Below are positions 8,358 to 17,065 of a stretch of 64,000 bases of DNA, in pieces. The translations under genes and the position numbers were made by a program. Every line of letters starts with the position of its first letter. Positions within the stretch are counted from its first letter, which is position 1. This DNA is from Methylobacterium sp. GXS13. GTDB lineage: Bacteria > Pseudomonadota > Alphaproteobacteria > Rhizobiales > Beijerinckiaceae. A model generated the notes under the pieces. That model saw nothing but the letters and a program-made list of their open reading frames with translations, ran no database searches and had not been told where the DNA came from. The stretch is from the NCBI RefSeq assembly GCF_001455965.1, contig NZ_LKKO01000025.1:62001-126000 (forward strand), in the 5' to 3' direction.

Positions 8358-8996
8358 TCACCCGTCGATCCAGCTGGCCGTGATCGTCGTGTCCGCAGCA
8401 AGCTCATAGATCCTGACGGAGCCCGTCGCGAGTTCGAGGTGCTCGACCTCCGCGGGGCTCAGGTCTTCAAGCGCCATGACAAGCGCCCGCAGGCAATTGC
8501 CGTGGGCGACGACGAGCACGTCCCCGCACATGACCGCCGGCAGGATGGTTCGGAGGTAGCATGGCACGATGCGGGCGACGGTATCGCGCAGGCTCTCACC
8601 GTTCGGCGGCGCCTCGGCGTAGGAGCGGCGCCAGGTCTCGATCCGCTCCGCCCCCCAGCGCGCATCGGCGGCAATCTTGTCGAGCCCGCTGAGGTCGCCG
8701 TAGTCTCGCTCGTCGAGCGCGGCGAAGCTTTGGGGGACCGATCCGGGTTGCCCGAGCGCATCGAGGATAAGCCGGCCGCTCACGACGGCCCGCGTCAGCG
8801 TCGAGGTGAAGGCAGCGGAAAAGCGCCAGTTGCACTCTGCCAAACGCCGGCCGGCTGCCTCGGCTTCCCTCCGGCCCTGCTCGGTCAAGGGCGAGTCCAG
8901 CAATCCCGTGAACAGGCCGGATCGGTTGGCTACGCTCTGGCCATGCCGGACCAGCACGAGATGTCGCGTGACCGGGGCTTTGCAATCGTGAATCAC
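8358..8996 (-). CDS. gpmA: 2,3-bisphosphoglycerate-dependent phosphoglycerate mutase
   Basis: 212 aa if GTG 8996 is used. I prefer this start because GGGAG lies six bases upstream and it gives the usual alphaproteobacterial length; an ATG at 9056 would add 20 atypical residues. Phosphohistidine motif LVRHGQS is at the start, FTGLLDSPLTEQG follows, then ALDERDYGDLSGL, and the second histidine is in VVAHGNCLRAL. It interconverts 2- and 3-phosphoglycerate in glycolysis/gluconeogenesis. Its sequence departs from the housekeeping type in several places, so it may be a second copy. Confidence 0.85.
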   Translation of the reverse strand: MIHDCKAPVTRHLVLVRHGQSVANRSGLFTGLLDSPLTEQGRREAEAAGRRLAECNWRFSAAFTSTLTRAVVSGRLILDALGQPGSVPQSFAALDERDYGDLSGLDKIAADARWGAERIETWRRSYAEAPPNGESLRDTVARIVPCYLRTILPAVMCGDVLVVAHGNCLRALVMALEDLSPAEVEHLELATGSVRIYELAADTTITASWIDG

Positions 8997-9269
8997 GCTG
9001 TCTCCCGAGGCAGAGCACTTTCGTGCCGGTCGCATCGCCTCTGATGATGTCGGCATCCGACTTTAACGAACTTCGACCATTCGATGGGTTGGACCGTCCA
9101 TCCGGAGACTGCGGGTCATCCTAGGTCCGCTTATGAACGTCTTGCGACTGAAAGCAGCCAAGCTGCTTCCCATCCTTCTCTGACGGTCAGGAATGGGTAC
9201 CAAGCGTCAGATTTCCACCACTAGCTTCGAGCGGCCGGATGGATGACCCGCGACCCGGCCGGGTTGATA

Positions 9270-9560
9270 TCAGGTGCCGTCCACCGCGCATGGCCTGCCG
9301 ACGTAGACACCGACGGCCCCGCCGAGCACGCAGAAGCGCGCTCCCTGCGCCTCCAAGGTCTCGCGCAACGCCCGAAGGATACGACCGCCCGGTTCCGTCT
9401 TCATGTTCTCGAAGTCGTTGATGGTCTTGCGACTGACCTGCGCCGATGTCGCCAGGTCTTGCTGCGTCAGCCCGAGCATCTCTCGCGCCGCCTGGCAGGC
9501 CCCGCCCGGAAACACCGCGCCGGCCGCCAGTTCGTTAACCAAGAGATCCGAAAGCTCCAT
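9270..9560 (-). CDS. XRE-family DNA-binding protein
   Basis: 96 aa from ATG 9560; the frame continues upstream but without likely coding content. Residues about 28-70 form a helix-turn-helix of the Cro/CI type (AREMLGLTQQDLATSAQVSR, then TINDFENMKTEPG). The short C-terminal extension is often seen in chromosomal XRE regulators that act alone. No toxin partner gene is adjacent. An AT-rich 12-bp palindrome 22 bp upstream is a likely autoregulatory site. Confidence 0.78.
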   Translation of the reverse strand: MELSDLLVNELAAGAVFPGGACQAAREMLGLTQQDLATSAQVSRKTINDFENMKTEPGGRILRALRETLEAQGARFCVLGGAVGVYVGRPCAVDGT

Positions 9561-9581
9561 CGGCGGCTTGCTATGCTGATG

Positions 9582-9593
9582 ATAAAATTTTAT
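9582..9593 (-). promoter_or_regulatory. AT-rich palindrome before the XRE gene
   Basis: ATAAAATTTTAT is a perfect 12-bp palindrome in a sequence otherwise very GC-rich, 22 bp upstream of the XRE start. It overlaps a plausible TATAAA -10 element on the minus strand. It is a candidate operator for the XRE protein. Confidence 0.45.
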
Positions 9594-9616
9594 ACCTGTG
9601 GCATAATTCCATTTCC

Positions 9617-10735
9617 TTGATCGGAACCGCCCTGCCGTCGTCGCCGGATCCAAGTCCGCCGCGCCGTCGAGGCTCCGTTCCATCCTCGCGGAATGGGATC
9701 GCTCCATTGCTCTTCACCTTTCACGGACTGGACGGTCGCGCGGCCGCGACACACGCTGCCCTGACCACGGGTTTCGCCCTCGCCATTTCCGGGCGACCCG
9801 CCATTGTCCTGCGGATCGCCGGTCCGAACGACGGCGTCGCGCGGCTCCCCCGGACGATGCCAGAGGGCCTGACCTTCGTCGAGAGGACCGCTTCGGCGCA
9901 CGGTTTCTCGGCCGACGACCTCGGGGACATGCTGGGCGATGGCGATCCGCAGGCCTGCGACGTCGTCCTCGACCTGCCGCTCCACCTCGTCAACGATTCG
10001 GACCTGTCGGCGCTGGCGGACCTCTCGATCCTCGTCGTCGGACCGGGCGCGCTCGAAGAGCGGCTTGCCGCCTCCGCAATCGACCGGCTCAACTACGAAG
10101 GGCTCCGGCAGCCCTTCTGGCTGCTCGGATGCGGCCGTTCCGGCGGCGGTCCGGATGCGAAGCGCTTCGAACGGTCGATGCGTTCGCTCCTCGGCTGCAA
10201 GGCCCACGACCCGTCCGTGCGCTGCTCGTTCCTGCCCGTCACGCTGGCTGCGCCCTCGCGGTCCGAGGCCGACGCGCTCGCGGACGGGTGCCCGCAGCCC
10301 AAGACCGTGCGTCAAGGCGTCCTGCTCCTCGCCGCGGTCGAGGTCGCCGCCTCGGAGCGACACGCGGCGCGGCTCGACCAGGACGCGTTCGTCGAGGCGC
10401 TCGGCCTCGGCGAACGCACCCTCGTCTCCGCCGATCAAAGGCGGCTCTCCGAACGGCTGCGGGATCTGGCCGACGATCTGGAGACCTTGGAGGAAGGAGG
10501 TCCGTCTCCGGAAGATCTCGACGACGCGCCGGTCATGCGCGGATGGTCGTTCCAGGTCGGCCGCACCCGGGTGATCGCCGGTCATGTCGTCGATCACCCG
10601 ACCATCCCGTCGGGCCGGGCGGCGCTGACGTCCGACGTCTACGCCACCGACGGCAGGACCTGGGCGCGCACCCTTTCTAGACTGTACAAATTGGACTCCC
10701 CCGCCGTCGCGATGCGACCCGCGGGCCTGCAGTAG
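9617..10735 (+). CDS. ParA/MinD-like protein lacking Walker A, with C-terminal DUF6634-like module
   Basis: 372 aa. Residues about 30-230 look like a ParA/MinD fold (FTFHGLDGRAAATHAALTTG in the place of the P-loop strand, then VVLDLPLHLVNDSDLSALAD and SILVVGPG), but the canonical GKGGVGKT is absent. The last 90 residues (LADDLETLEEGGPSPEDLDD onward, ending WARTLSRLYKLD) resemble a small domain I recall as DUF6634. The same pattern recurs in the 95-aa protein at 12182. The start is uncertain: the first 30 residues are low quality. The antisense frame over this stretch is arginine-rich and rejected. Function unknown; plasmid partition is only a guess. Confidence 0.6.
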   Translation: MIGTALPSSPDPSPPRRRGSVPSSRNGIAPLLFTFHGLDGRAAATHAALTTGFALAISGRPAIVLRIAGPNDGVARLPRTMPEGLTFVERTASAHGFSADDLGDMLGDGDPQACDVVLDLPLHLVNDSDLSALADLSILVVGPGALEERLAASAIDRLNYEGLRQPFWLLGCGRSGGGPDAKRFERSMRSLLGCKAHDPSVRCSFLPVTLAAPSRSEADALADGCPQPKTVRQGVLLLAAVEVAASERHAARLDQDAFVEALGLGERTLVSADQRRLSERLRDLADDLETLEEGGPSPEDLDDAPVMRGWSFQVGRTRVIAGHVVDHPTIPSGRAALTSDVYATDGRTWARTLSRLYKLDSPAVAMRPAGLQ

Positions 10736-10783
10736 CCCGGCACCACGCCGCAAACCTTCCCATCACCTCCGGAGATACCGAGC

Positions 10784-11293
10784 ATGAGCCGTGAAAGGCT
10801 TGGGCGTGACCGTGCATGTCCACCGTCGAGAACCGACCCACCCCGCGCCGACCGGGACCCGGCGCGACACACGGCTGCAACGCCCCTGTTGCGCCTCTGG
10901 GGGGTCGTCGCACCCCGCGCCCTCGGCCCCGCCACGGCGCGGTCCCTGCGCCTGGTCCTCGGCGGCATCGAACCGCCCTTCGGGCGCCGGCACTGGGACG
11001 CCGTGATGCGTGGGGACCCCGCAGCGATGGCGCGGGTCTCCATCACCGCCCTGCGCGTGGGTGGCCCGGCAGGTGCCGGTGCGGACGCGGTCGCCAGCGC
11101 CCTGCTGATGCGGGCCCTGGCGGGTGACCGAACCGCCCCGGCGATCCTGGCCGGCGCGCTGCGGAAGCTCGCGCGTCTCCGCCCGGACGACACCCATCTC
11201 CCCGTGCTCGCGGAGCAGTGGACGGCGTGGTCGCCCCGCGTTCCCGGGCCGAACCCCTACGACCCGGGTCGCCATCGCGAAGCCCACGCCTGA
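10784..11293 (+). CDS. Hypothetical protein
   Basis: 169 aa. It is preceded by GGAG about 11 bases upstream. The first 35 residues are Arg/Pro-rich; the remainder is Ala/Leu-rich and probably helical (ALGPATARSLRLVLGGIEPP, AMARVSITALRVGGPAGAGA). No domain recognised. It ends 62 bp before the phosphoesterase start and may belong to the same transcript. Confidence 0.5.
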   Translation: MSRERLGRDRACPPSRTDPPRADRDPARHTAATPLLRLWGVVAPRALGPATARSLRLVLGGIEPPFGRRHWDAVMRGDPAAMARVSITALRVGGPAGAGADAVASALLMRALAGDRTAPAILAGALRKLARLRPDDTHLPVLAEQWTAWSPRVPGPNPYDPGRHREAHA

Positions 11294-11355
11294 GCCATCC
11301 GCCCGTCGCGACCGCGCGGCCGCCGATACGGGAACTTCCGCACGAGGATCGAACC

Positions 11356-12135
11356 ATGCGCATCTGGATCCTGTCTGATCTGCACCTCGACATCGGGCGG
11401 AAGCCCTGGAGCCCTCCCGACATCCCCGATGCGGACGTGGCCGTGATCGCCGGGGACGTGTGCCAAGGCCTTCCCGAGGCGATCGGGTGGGCCGCGCGCA
11501 CCATCGGGCCGCACATGCCGGTCGTGATGACCGCGGGCAACCACGAGTTCTACAATCGGGTCCACGACATCGAGCTCGCCCGTGGACGCGAGGCCGCCGC
11601 GGCCGCCGGCGTCCACTTCCTCGAAGACGGGGTCATCGAGCTCAATGGCGTGCACTTTTGCGGTTCCACCCTGTGGACCGACTATGCCCTCGACGGCGTC
11701 GGCCGCCGCGCGGTCGCGATGGAGGCGGCGCGCCGAGGCCTCAACGACCATCGCCGCATCACCGCGACGTTGCATCCCGAGTGGCGTCGCTTCCGTCCGG
11801 AGGAGGCGCTCTCGATTCACCGGGCGTCGCGGCGTTTCCTCGACGGCGCGCTCGATGGAGATGCGAACGGTTCGCCGCACGTCGTGGTCACGCATCACGG
11901 TCCCGCTCCCGCGTCCGTCCACCCGGCCTTCGAAGGTGATCCGTTGAACCCGGCCTTCGTCTCCGACCTCCGCGAGCTGATCGAGGCGCGGCGTCCGGCG
12001 CTCTGGGTCCACGGGCACGTCCATGCCAACCGCGATCACACGGTCGGCACGACCCGGATCGTGTGCAACCCGCACGGCTACCCCTCCGAGAATCCGGGCT
12101 TTCGCGACGATCTCGTGATCGAGGTCGGGTCCTGA
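11356..12135 (+). CDS. Calcineurin-like metallophosphoesterase 1
   Basis: 259 aa from ATG 11356, chosen because the family begins directly with its first motif. All metal ligands are present: DLHLD (MRIWILSDLHLD), AGDV, TAGNHEFY, VTHHGP and VHGHVHAN. The enzyme should hydrolyse phosphomono- or diesters with a two-metal centre; the substrate is unknown. It is the first of three phosphoesterase genes within 5.7 kb and is most similar to the degenerate copy at 14526, which shares the same N-terminal layout. Confidence 0.88.
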   Translation: MRIWILSDLHLDIGRKPWSPPDIPDADVAVIAGDVCQGLPEAIGWAARTIGPHMPVVMTAGNHEFYNRVHDIELARGREAAAAAGVHFLEDGVIELNGVHFCGSTLWTDYALDGVGRRAVAMEAARRGLNDHRRITATLHPEWRRFRPEEALSIHRASRRFLDGALDGDANGSPHVVVTHHGPAPASVHPAFEGDPLNPAFVSDLRELIEARRPALWVHGHVHANRDHTVGTTRIVCNPHGYPSENPGFRDDLVIEVGS

Positions 12136-12181
12136 GGCGGCCCGCCCTCCGGAGCATGGCCGATAAGCCGGGGGCGAAGCG

Positions 12182-12469
12182 ATGACGGCCTACCTGCCCG
12201 ACGACCTCCCCGAGCGAATCGCCGCCCTGCGCATCCTGGTCTCGCGCCTCGAACGCGTGGCGGCCGGCGCCTCGCCGATCGCGAGGGAGCTGGCATGGGC
12301 GCCCCGGCTGGAGGGGTGGGAGGCGGCGTCCCTGCCTTCGCCGGCCGTCCTCGGCGCGGTCGACGGTCGGGCCGTCATCACCGGCAGGATGTGGGCGCTC
12401 GATCCGCGGCTGGCATGGGCACTGACCGAGGAAGGCTGGGTGCGGCTGGGGAGCCGCGCCGATCCCTGA
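12182..12469 (+). CDS. Small DUF6634-like protein
   Basis: 95 aa. Segments such as RIAALRILVSRLERVAAGAS, LEGWEAASLPSPAV and MWALDPRLAWALTEEGWVRL follow the same order as the C-terminal domain of the ParA-like protein at 9617 (LADDLETLEEG, MRGWSFQVGRTRVI, ATDGRTWARTLSRLYKL). I recall this pattern as DUF6634, of unknown function. It lies between the phosphoesterase and AAA genes, same strand. Confidence 0.62.
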   Translation: MTAYLPDDLPERIAALRILVSRLERVAAGASPIARELAWAPRLEGWEAASLPSPAVLGAVDGRAVITGRMWALDPRLAWALTEEGWVRLGSRADP

Positions 12470-12536
12470 AGGCCGAGCGGCCGGGCACGCCCGACGCGAC
12501 CGCGAACATCCGAGAGACGATTGGAGGCACCTGCCC

Positions 12537-14318
12537 TTGAGCGCACCCACCGTTCCGCCGAAACTCGCCCGCCGCATCGTCCTGCGTCACCTGCCGCGCC
12601 TCCTGCGGGCCGGGTTGGACGAGGACGGGATCTTCGGCCGCGTCCCGGTCGCGCTGGCGCTGGACGCCGGCGCGCTCGATGCCGGCCTCGGCGGAGCCTT
12701 GGCCCATTGGGCCGAGCAGGGTCCGATCCAGAATTGGCCGGACCATCCGGCCCCGGACGACGAGGAAGCCGGTGCACCCCGGGGTCCCCGGGCGATCCTC
12801 GGCCGCTTCCTCCGTCGGACGCGTCGCCGGTCCCTCGCGCCGGCCCCCGGGGGCCGCCAGCCGGACGTGAGCGCCGAGGTCGTCGCGCTCCTCGACCGTT
12901 TCTCGGCCGGGAACGACTGCATGGCCGCGCGCGAGATCGCCGATGCGGTCCTGATCCTGTCCACGCCCCCGACGAACCGGACCGTCGCCACCCGTCTCGC
13001 GGCGGCGGCATGGCGCGACCTGGAGCGCGTCGACGAGACCGCCGACATCCTGCGCGTCATGGATCTCGCCGCCGCGTTCGACGACGACGACGACGACTTC
13101 GTGCAGGCCGATGCCGGTCGCCTGCCCGCCGCCTCGGACGGGGAAGCGGCGGATGCGCTCCGTCGGGCCTGGCACGAGGCGGTGGACGCGGCCATGGTAG
13201 AGGTTCGCGTCCAGGTCAACGCGCTGGCGCTCGGCCTTTCCGCCATCGCCGTCGGCGAGGCGCCCCGCCATCACGGGAACGAGCGCATCGGGGGCGTCGC
13301 GCTGCGGTTCGGCGAGGACGCGCTCCAGCCCGTCGAGCGTCGCGCGCGCGCCGCCGAGCGCAAGCGCCTGGATCGCGAGGCGACCGTCAGGTCGAGCCGG
13401 CTCGATGCCCTCAAGGGCAAGGAAGCGGAGCCCGACGAGGACGTCGGCGTGCCCGACGGCCACGTCCTGGTCTGCCGCGCCCTCGGCACCACCGGCAGCG
13501 GAAAGGGCAAGGACGTCACCAAGGGCTACGAGAAGGCCATCGGACGCCCGCTGCCGCTGGTCCGGACCCCCAACCTCGCCGTCGTGAGGAAGGCGCTCCT
13601 GGCCGAATTCCCCCAGGCCGGCGATGCCATCGATTTCATCCTGCGCGACCTCGTCGGCCGGACCTACGTCCGCCTCGCCCCCCTGCTGATCCTCGGTCCG
13701 CCCGGGAGCGGGAAGTCGCGGTTCGCCAGGAGGCTGGGCGAGACGCTCGGGATCGGCATCCTACGGGTCGACGGCTCGAACGACGGTGGGGCGAGCTTCG
13801 GAGGAACGGAGCGGCGGTGGTACTCGTCGGAGCCGTGCCGGCCGTTCATGGCGGTGAACCGGTTCCTCCAGGCGAACCCGTTCGTGCTCGTCGACGAGGT
13901 CGACAAGGCGCCGACGCGCAGCGACTACGGACGCCTTTGGGACGGAATAATTTCCTTCCTCGAACCCGAGACGGCCGTCCGGTTCCCGGATCCGTGCGTC
14001 CAGGCCGAACTCGACCTATCGTGGGTGTCGGTCGTCGCCACCGCCAACGTGGACTGGACGCTGCCCGCGCCCCTTCTCGACCGGCTGCGCGTGGTCGATT
14101 TCGCGATGCCGCGGGCCAGTCACCTCGAAGGCCTCCTGCCGGCGCTCCTCGACCAGGTCGCCGCCGAGCGCGGCCTGGATCCCCGGTGGTTCCCGCCGCT
14201 GGATGCCGTCGAGACCATGGCCCTTCGCCGGTCGTGGCGGGGCGGCTCCGTGCGCCGCCTGCGCCGGATGCTGGACGGCGTCCTGCGGGTCAGGGCCGGC
14301 GCCCGCCTCCATCACTGA
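12537..14318 (+). CDS. AAA ATPase with Lon-like ATPase domain, no protease domain
   Basis: 593 aa. The start is TTG at 12537, supported by GGAGG nine bases upstream. The C-terminal 230 residues form a Lon-type AAA module: Walker A GPPGSGKS at 387-394, Walker B VLVDEVDK at 450-457, a sensor-like VVATANVDW and an arginine-containing LLDRLRVVDF. The Lon protease domain with its Ser-Lys dyad is absent. The N-terminal 370 residues are largely helical, contain an acidic run near residue 182 and have no domain I recognise. It may remodel a protein partner or a nucleoprotein; the neighbouring phosphoesterases and exonuclease suggest a nucleic-acid role, which is inference. Confidence 0.8.
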   Translation: MSAPTVPPKLARRIVLRHLPRLLRAGLDEDGIFGRVPVALALDAGALDAGLGGALAHWAEQGPIQNWPDHPAPDDEEAGAPRGPRAILGRFLRRTRRRSLAPAPGGRQPDVSAEVVALLDRFSAGNDCMAAREIADAVLILSTPPTNRTVATRLAAAAWRDLERVDETADILRVMDLAAAFDDDDDDFVQADAGRLPAASDGEAADALRRAWHEAVDAAMVEVRVQVNALALGLSAIAVGEAPRHHGNERIGGVALRFGEDALQPVERRARAAERKRLDREATVRSSRLDALKGKEAEPDEDVGVPDGHVLVCRALGTTGSGKGKDVTKGYEKAIGRPLPLVRTPNLAVVRKALLAEFPQAGDAIDFILRDLVGRTYVRLAPLLILGPPGSGKSRFARRLGETLGIGILRVDGSNDGGASFGGTERRWYSSEPCRPFMAVNRFLQANPFVLVDEVDKAPTRSDYGRLWDGIISFLEPETAVRFPDPCVQAELDLSWVSVVATANVDWTLPAPLLDRLRVVDFAMPRASHLEGLLPALLDQVAAERGLDPRWFPPLDAVETMALRRSWRGGSVRRLRRMLDGVLRVRAGARLHH

Positions 14319-14525
14319 GCCCGCTCCCTTGGCCGAAGGCCGAGCCCGATGTCCGTAACCGAAACCGTTTCGAGGGGACGCATGCCGCAGCGACGCGAGA
14401 GCGATGACCATGTCCTGCCCCGGGTCTTCCGGGAAGGGCCGCCGGCCTGGAAGAGTCGACGTCGCCCCGACCCCACGTCGGTCGCGAACGCCCGCTTCCC
14501 TGCCTCGGTCGGTGCGGCCGGGGGC

Positions 14526-15389
14526 ATGCGGCTATGGATCCTCTCGGACCTCGCGGTCGGCCGGGACGACGACGGCTTCGTCCTTCCGGACCCGCTCCCG
14601 CGCTTCGACGCGATGCTGGTCGCCGGCAACGTCGCCGACGACCTCGCCGCATCGCTCGAATGGCTCGCCGCGGCGCTCCACGACCGGCTGAGGGGCCGCC
14701 CCGTAATCCTGGTCCCGGGGACCCGCGACTATCGGAGCGAGCTTCCCCCTTCGGAGACCCTGCGGCGCGCCCGGGAAAAGGGAAGCGGCCTCGGCATCGT
14801 GGTCCTCGCGGACGAGGCGATCCGGTTGCCCGACGGACGGGGTGCCGCGGTCCACGTGATCGGGGCCACCTTGTGGACGGATTGGTCGTTGAACGGCGCG
14901 GTCCATGCCCAGGCGGCGCGCGGATACGCGCGCCATGGCTGGACCGGCGCCTGCGGCCTCCTGGCCGAGGACGGCCGGCCCTGGGGACCGCACGACGCGG
15001 CCGGCGCTCATGCCCGATCCCGCGCCTTCATCGAGGATGCGCTCGGCAACGCCGTGTGCCAGCGCCTCGGCTTCGGCACGTCGCCCACGGCCCTGGTGAG
15101 CGGGGTCGGACCCGGCGACCGCGTGGTAGTCATGACGCACCACGCCCCGTCCCCGTTCTCGCTGCCTCCCGATTGGGAGGGGTGGTACGGCGATCCCTGG
15201 CTGGCGGCTTCCTACGCCACCGACCTGGAGGACGTCATGGACGCCTGGGGCGCACCGGCCCTCTGGGTCCATGGCTGTGTCCCCGCCGCCGTCGACTTCC
15301 GCCTCGGGAAGACCCGCGTCGTCGCCAATCCGCGGCCACGCGACGATCGCGGCAAAGCCTTCGATCCAACCCTCGTCGTCGAGGTCTGA
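14526..15389 (+). CDS. Degenerate metallophosphoesterase paralogue 2
   Basis: 287 aa from ATG 14526; the frame opens at 14349 but that part is not protein-like. It begins MRLWILSDLAVG, parallel to MRIWILSDLHLD of phosphoesterase 1, and keeps VIGATLWTDWSLNG and MTHHAPSP. The metal ligands are lost elsewhere: DxH became DLAVG, GD became GN in AGNVAD, GNHE became GTRD, and GHVH became GCVP. The reading frame is intact over its length, so it looks like a maintained pseudoenzyme rather than a decaying gene. Confidence 0.75.
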   Translation: MRLWILSDLAVGRDDDGFVLPDPLPRFDAMLVAGNVADDLAASLEWLAAALHDRLRGRPVILVPGTRDYRSELPPSETLRRAREKGSGLGIVVLADEAIRLPDGRGAAVHVIGATLWTDWSLNGAVHAQAARGYARHGWTGACGLLAEDGRPWGPHDAAGAHARSRAFIEDALGNAVCQRLGFGTSPTALVSGVGPGDRVVVMTHHAPSPFSLPPDWEGWYGDPWLAASYATDLEDVMDAWGAPALWVHGCVPAAVDFRLGKTRVVANPRPRDDRGKAFDPTLVVEV

Positions 15390-15442
15390 CGCCGGGGCCG
15401 CCCCCTTGACCACGTTCCCTCACGCTGAAGCACGGTGATTCG

Positions 15443-16249
15443 ATGCGCCATGAGACCATGCTCTGCCTCGACGTCGAGACGATCCCGGATCCCGATCTCA
15501 TCCCCGCGGACTGGCCGCCCGAGAAGTTCGTCCCGAAGGCGATCTGGCACAAGGTCGTCGCGGTATCCTTCGTCGAGGCGTCGATCCTGCCGGGTTCGGC
15601 CGGCGGGGAACGCTACGAGGTCCGCTGCTGCCGCAGCGGCGGCGAGGCAGGCTGGGACGAACGCCGCCTTCTCCAGGCCTTCTGGGCGTACTTCGCGTCC
15701 CTGCGTCCGAGGGTCGTGAGCTGGAACGGGCGCAGTTTCGATCTGCCGGTCCTGCGCCTGCGCGCGATGATGTACGGCATCGCCGCCGACGCTTGGTTCA
15801 CCGCGGGCGACCGCTGGAACGGCTACGTCTACCGGTACGCCGCCGACTGGCACTGCGACCTGATGGAGCAGATCTCGGACCATGGCGCCGCGACGAAGCT
15901 CGGCATGCAGGACGTCGCGGTCGCCATGGGCCTGCCCGGCAAGCTCGGCGGACACGGCTCGGAGGTGGCCGCGATGGTCCAGCGCGGCGAGTTGGGCGCC
16001 GTCCGCGCGTACTGTGAAATCGACGTCGTCAATCTTTTCGCCCTTTACGTCCGCTGGGCGCTGCTGACCGGCAAGACGGACGCCGCTGGCCACAACGCGT
16101 CGATGGACAGCCTCGCGGCCTGCCTCGAAGCCGGACGCGCCGAGCGTCGGCACTTCGGCGAGTTCCTCGATCTCTGGCGGCGCTCTGGACGCCCGATGCC
16201 GTCGACGGTGCCGGTCGCCCGGTGCAGGACCGAGGCGGCCGTCGCTTAG
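15443..16249 (+). CDS. Predicted 3'-5' exonuclease, PolB-type (PF10108-like)
   Basis: 268 aa, full length for the family. DEDD-type exonuclease motifs are visible: ExoI LCLDVETIPDPDL (D10, E12), ExoII VVSWNGRSFDLPVL, and a late YCEIDVVNLFALYVRW for ExoIII. This family resembles the proofreading domain of family B DNA polymerases but stands alone. It probably degrades or trims DNA or RNA in the cytoplasm. An ATG five codons in is an alternative start. It lies between two phosphoesterase genes. Confidence 0.84.
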   Translation: MRHETMLCLDVETIPDPDLIPADWPPEKFVPKAIWHKVVAVSFVEASILPGSAGGERYEVRCCRSGGEAGWDERRLLQAFWAYFASLRPRVVSWNGRSFDLPVLRLRAMMYGIAADAWFTAGDRWNGYVYRYAADWHCDLMEQISDHGAATKLGMQDVAVAMGLPGKLGGHGSEVAAMVQRGELGAVRAYCEIDVVNLFALYVRWALLTGKTDAAGHNASMDSLAACLEAGRAERRHFGEFLDLWRRSGRPMPSTVPVARCRTEAAVA

Positions 16250-16463
16250 GCGCCCTGGCCGGCCTTCGCTCGTACGGATGGCGGCCGTTGGAAGATCCAA
16301 CCCGAGGCTTGGTTCCCCCGGGGACCCTGTTTCGACCACGGCCACACCGTCCGCCTCCGCCGTCGGGTCCCTTCGTGACGGTGCGGTCGCGCACGCCCGA
16401 TTCCCGGACCTGACCAGGAGGATCGCGCCCCGCGCCCGCCTCCGCTCTCGCGAAAGGTGCAAG

Positions 16464-17009
16464 ATGCCCCGGATCCACTTCACCGCGGACAGCCATTTCG
16501 GGCACGCCGGCATCCTTTCCCCGCGAATGCATGCGCCACGCCCGTTCGCCTCAATCGAGGAGCACGACGAGACCCTCGTCGCCTCCTGGAACGCCGTCGT
16601 CGGGGCCGAGGACACGGTCTGGCACCTCGGCGACTTCGCGTATCGGTGCAACGAGGCGCACGCCGCGCGGATCTTCGCCCGCCTCAAGGGCCGCAAGTTC
16701 CTGGTCCGTGGCAACCACGAGAAGCTCGGGGCCCGGCTCCCATGGGACGCTGACGTCGTCGACGTCGCCAGGGTCCAGGTCCCGCTTCCCGAAGGCGGGA
16801 CGCAGGGGATCTGGCTCAGCCATTACGCCCACCGGACCTGGCCCCACCTCCATCGAGGCGACATCCATCTCTACGGCCACTCGCACGGCAGCCTGCCTGG
16901 GACGGCGGCCAGCACCGACGTCGGCGTCGATTGCTGGGACTGGCAGCCCGTGACGCTAGAACGCATTCTTCATCGCCTTTCCAATGCCGGCAGTGACGGT
17001 GCGTCGTGA
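16464..17009 (+). CDS. Calcineurin-like metallophosphoesterase 3
   Basis: 181 aa from ATG 16464; upstream frame discarded because the family begins with the first motif. Motifs: TADSHFGHAGIL, WHLGDFAY, VRGNHEKLG, LSHYAHRTWPHL and YGHSHGSLPG. This is the compact phosphoesterase subfamily often annotated as 2',3'-cyclic-nucleotide or phage-type phosphoesterase. It differs from copies 1 and 2 in motif style and was probably acquired separately. It ends the plus-strand run. Confidence 0.86.
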   Translation: MPRIHFTADSHFGHAGILSPRMHAPRPFASIEEHDETLVASWNAVVGAEDTVWHLGDFAYRCNEAHAARIFARLKGRKFLVRGNHEKLGARLPWDADVVDVARVQVPLPEGGTQGIWLSHYAHRTWPHLHRGDIHLYGHSHGSLPGTAASTDVGVDCWDWQPVTLERILHRLSNAGSDGAS

Positions 17010-17065
17010 GTTTGCGCAGCGCCCGCCTTGCACCTGGACGAAATCGGACATCGGAATTGAGAGGC

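Noticed and set aside
9590..10753. 387-aa minus-strand frame opposite the ParA-like gene
   Set aside because: Arg/Gly-rich, typical of antisense frames in GC-rich DNA; the plus frame has fold-like segments and the DUF6634-like end.
12378..13463. Minus-strand 361-aa frame and plus-strand 628-aa frame over the AAA gene
   Set aside because: Both Arg/Gly/Pro-rich; the TTG-started AAA frame has Walker motifs and GGAGG upstream.
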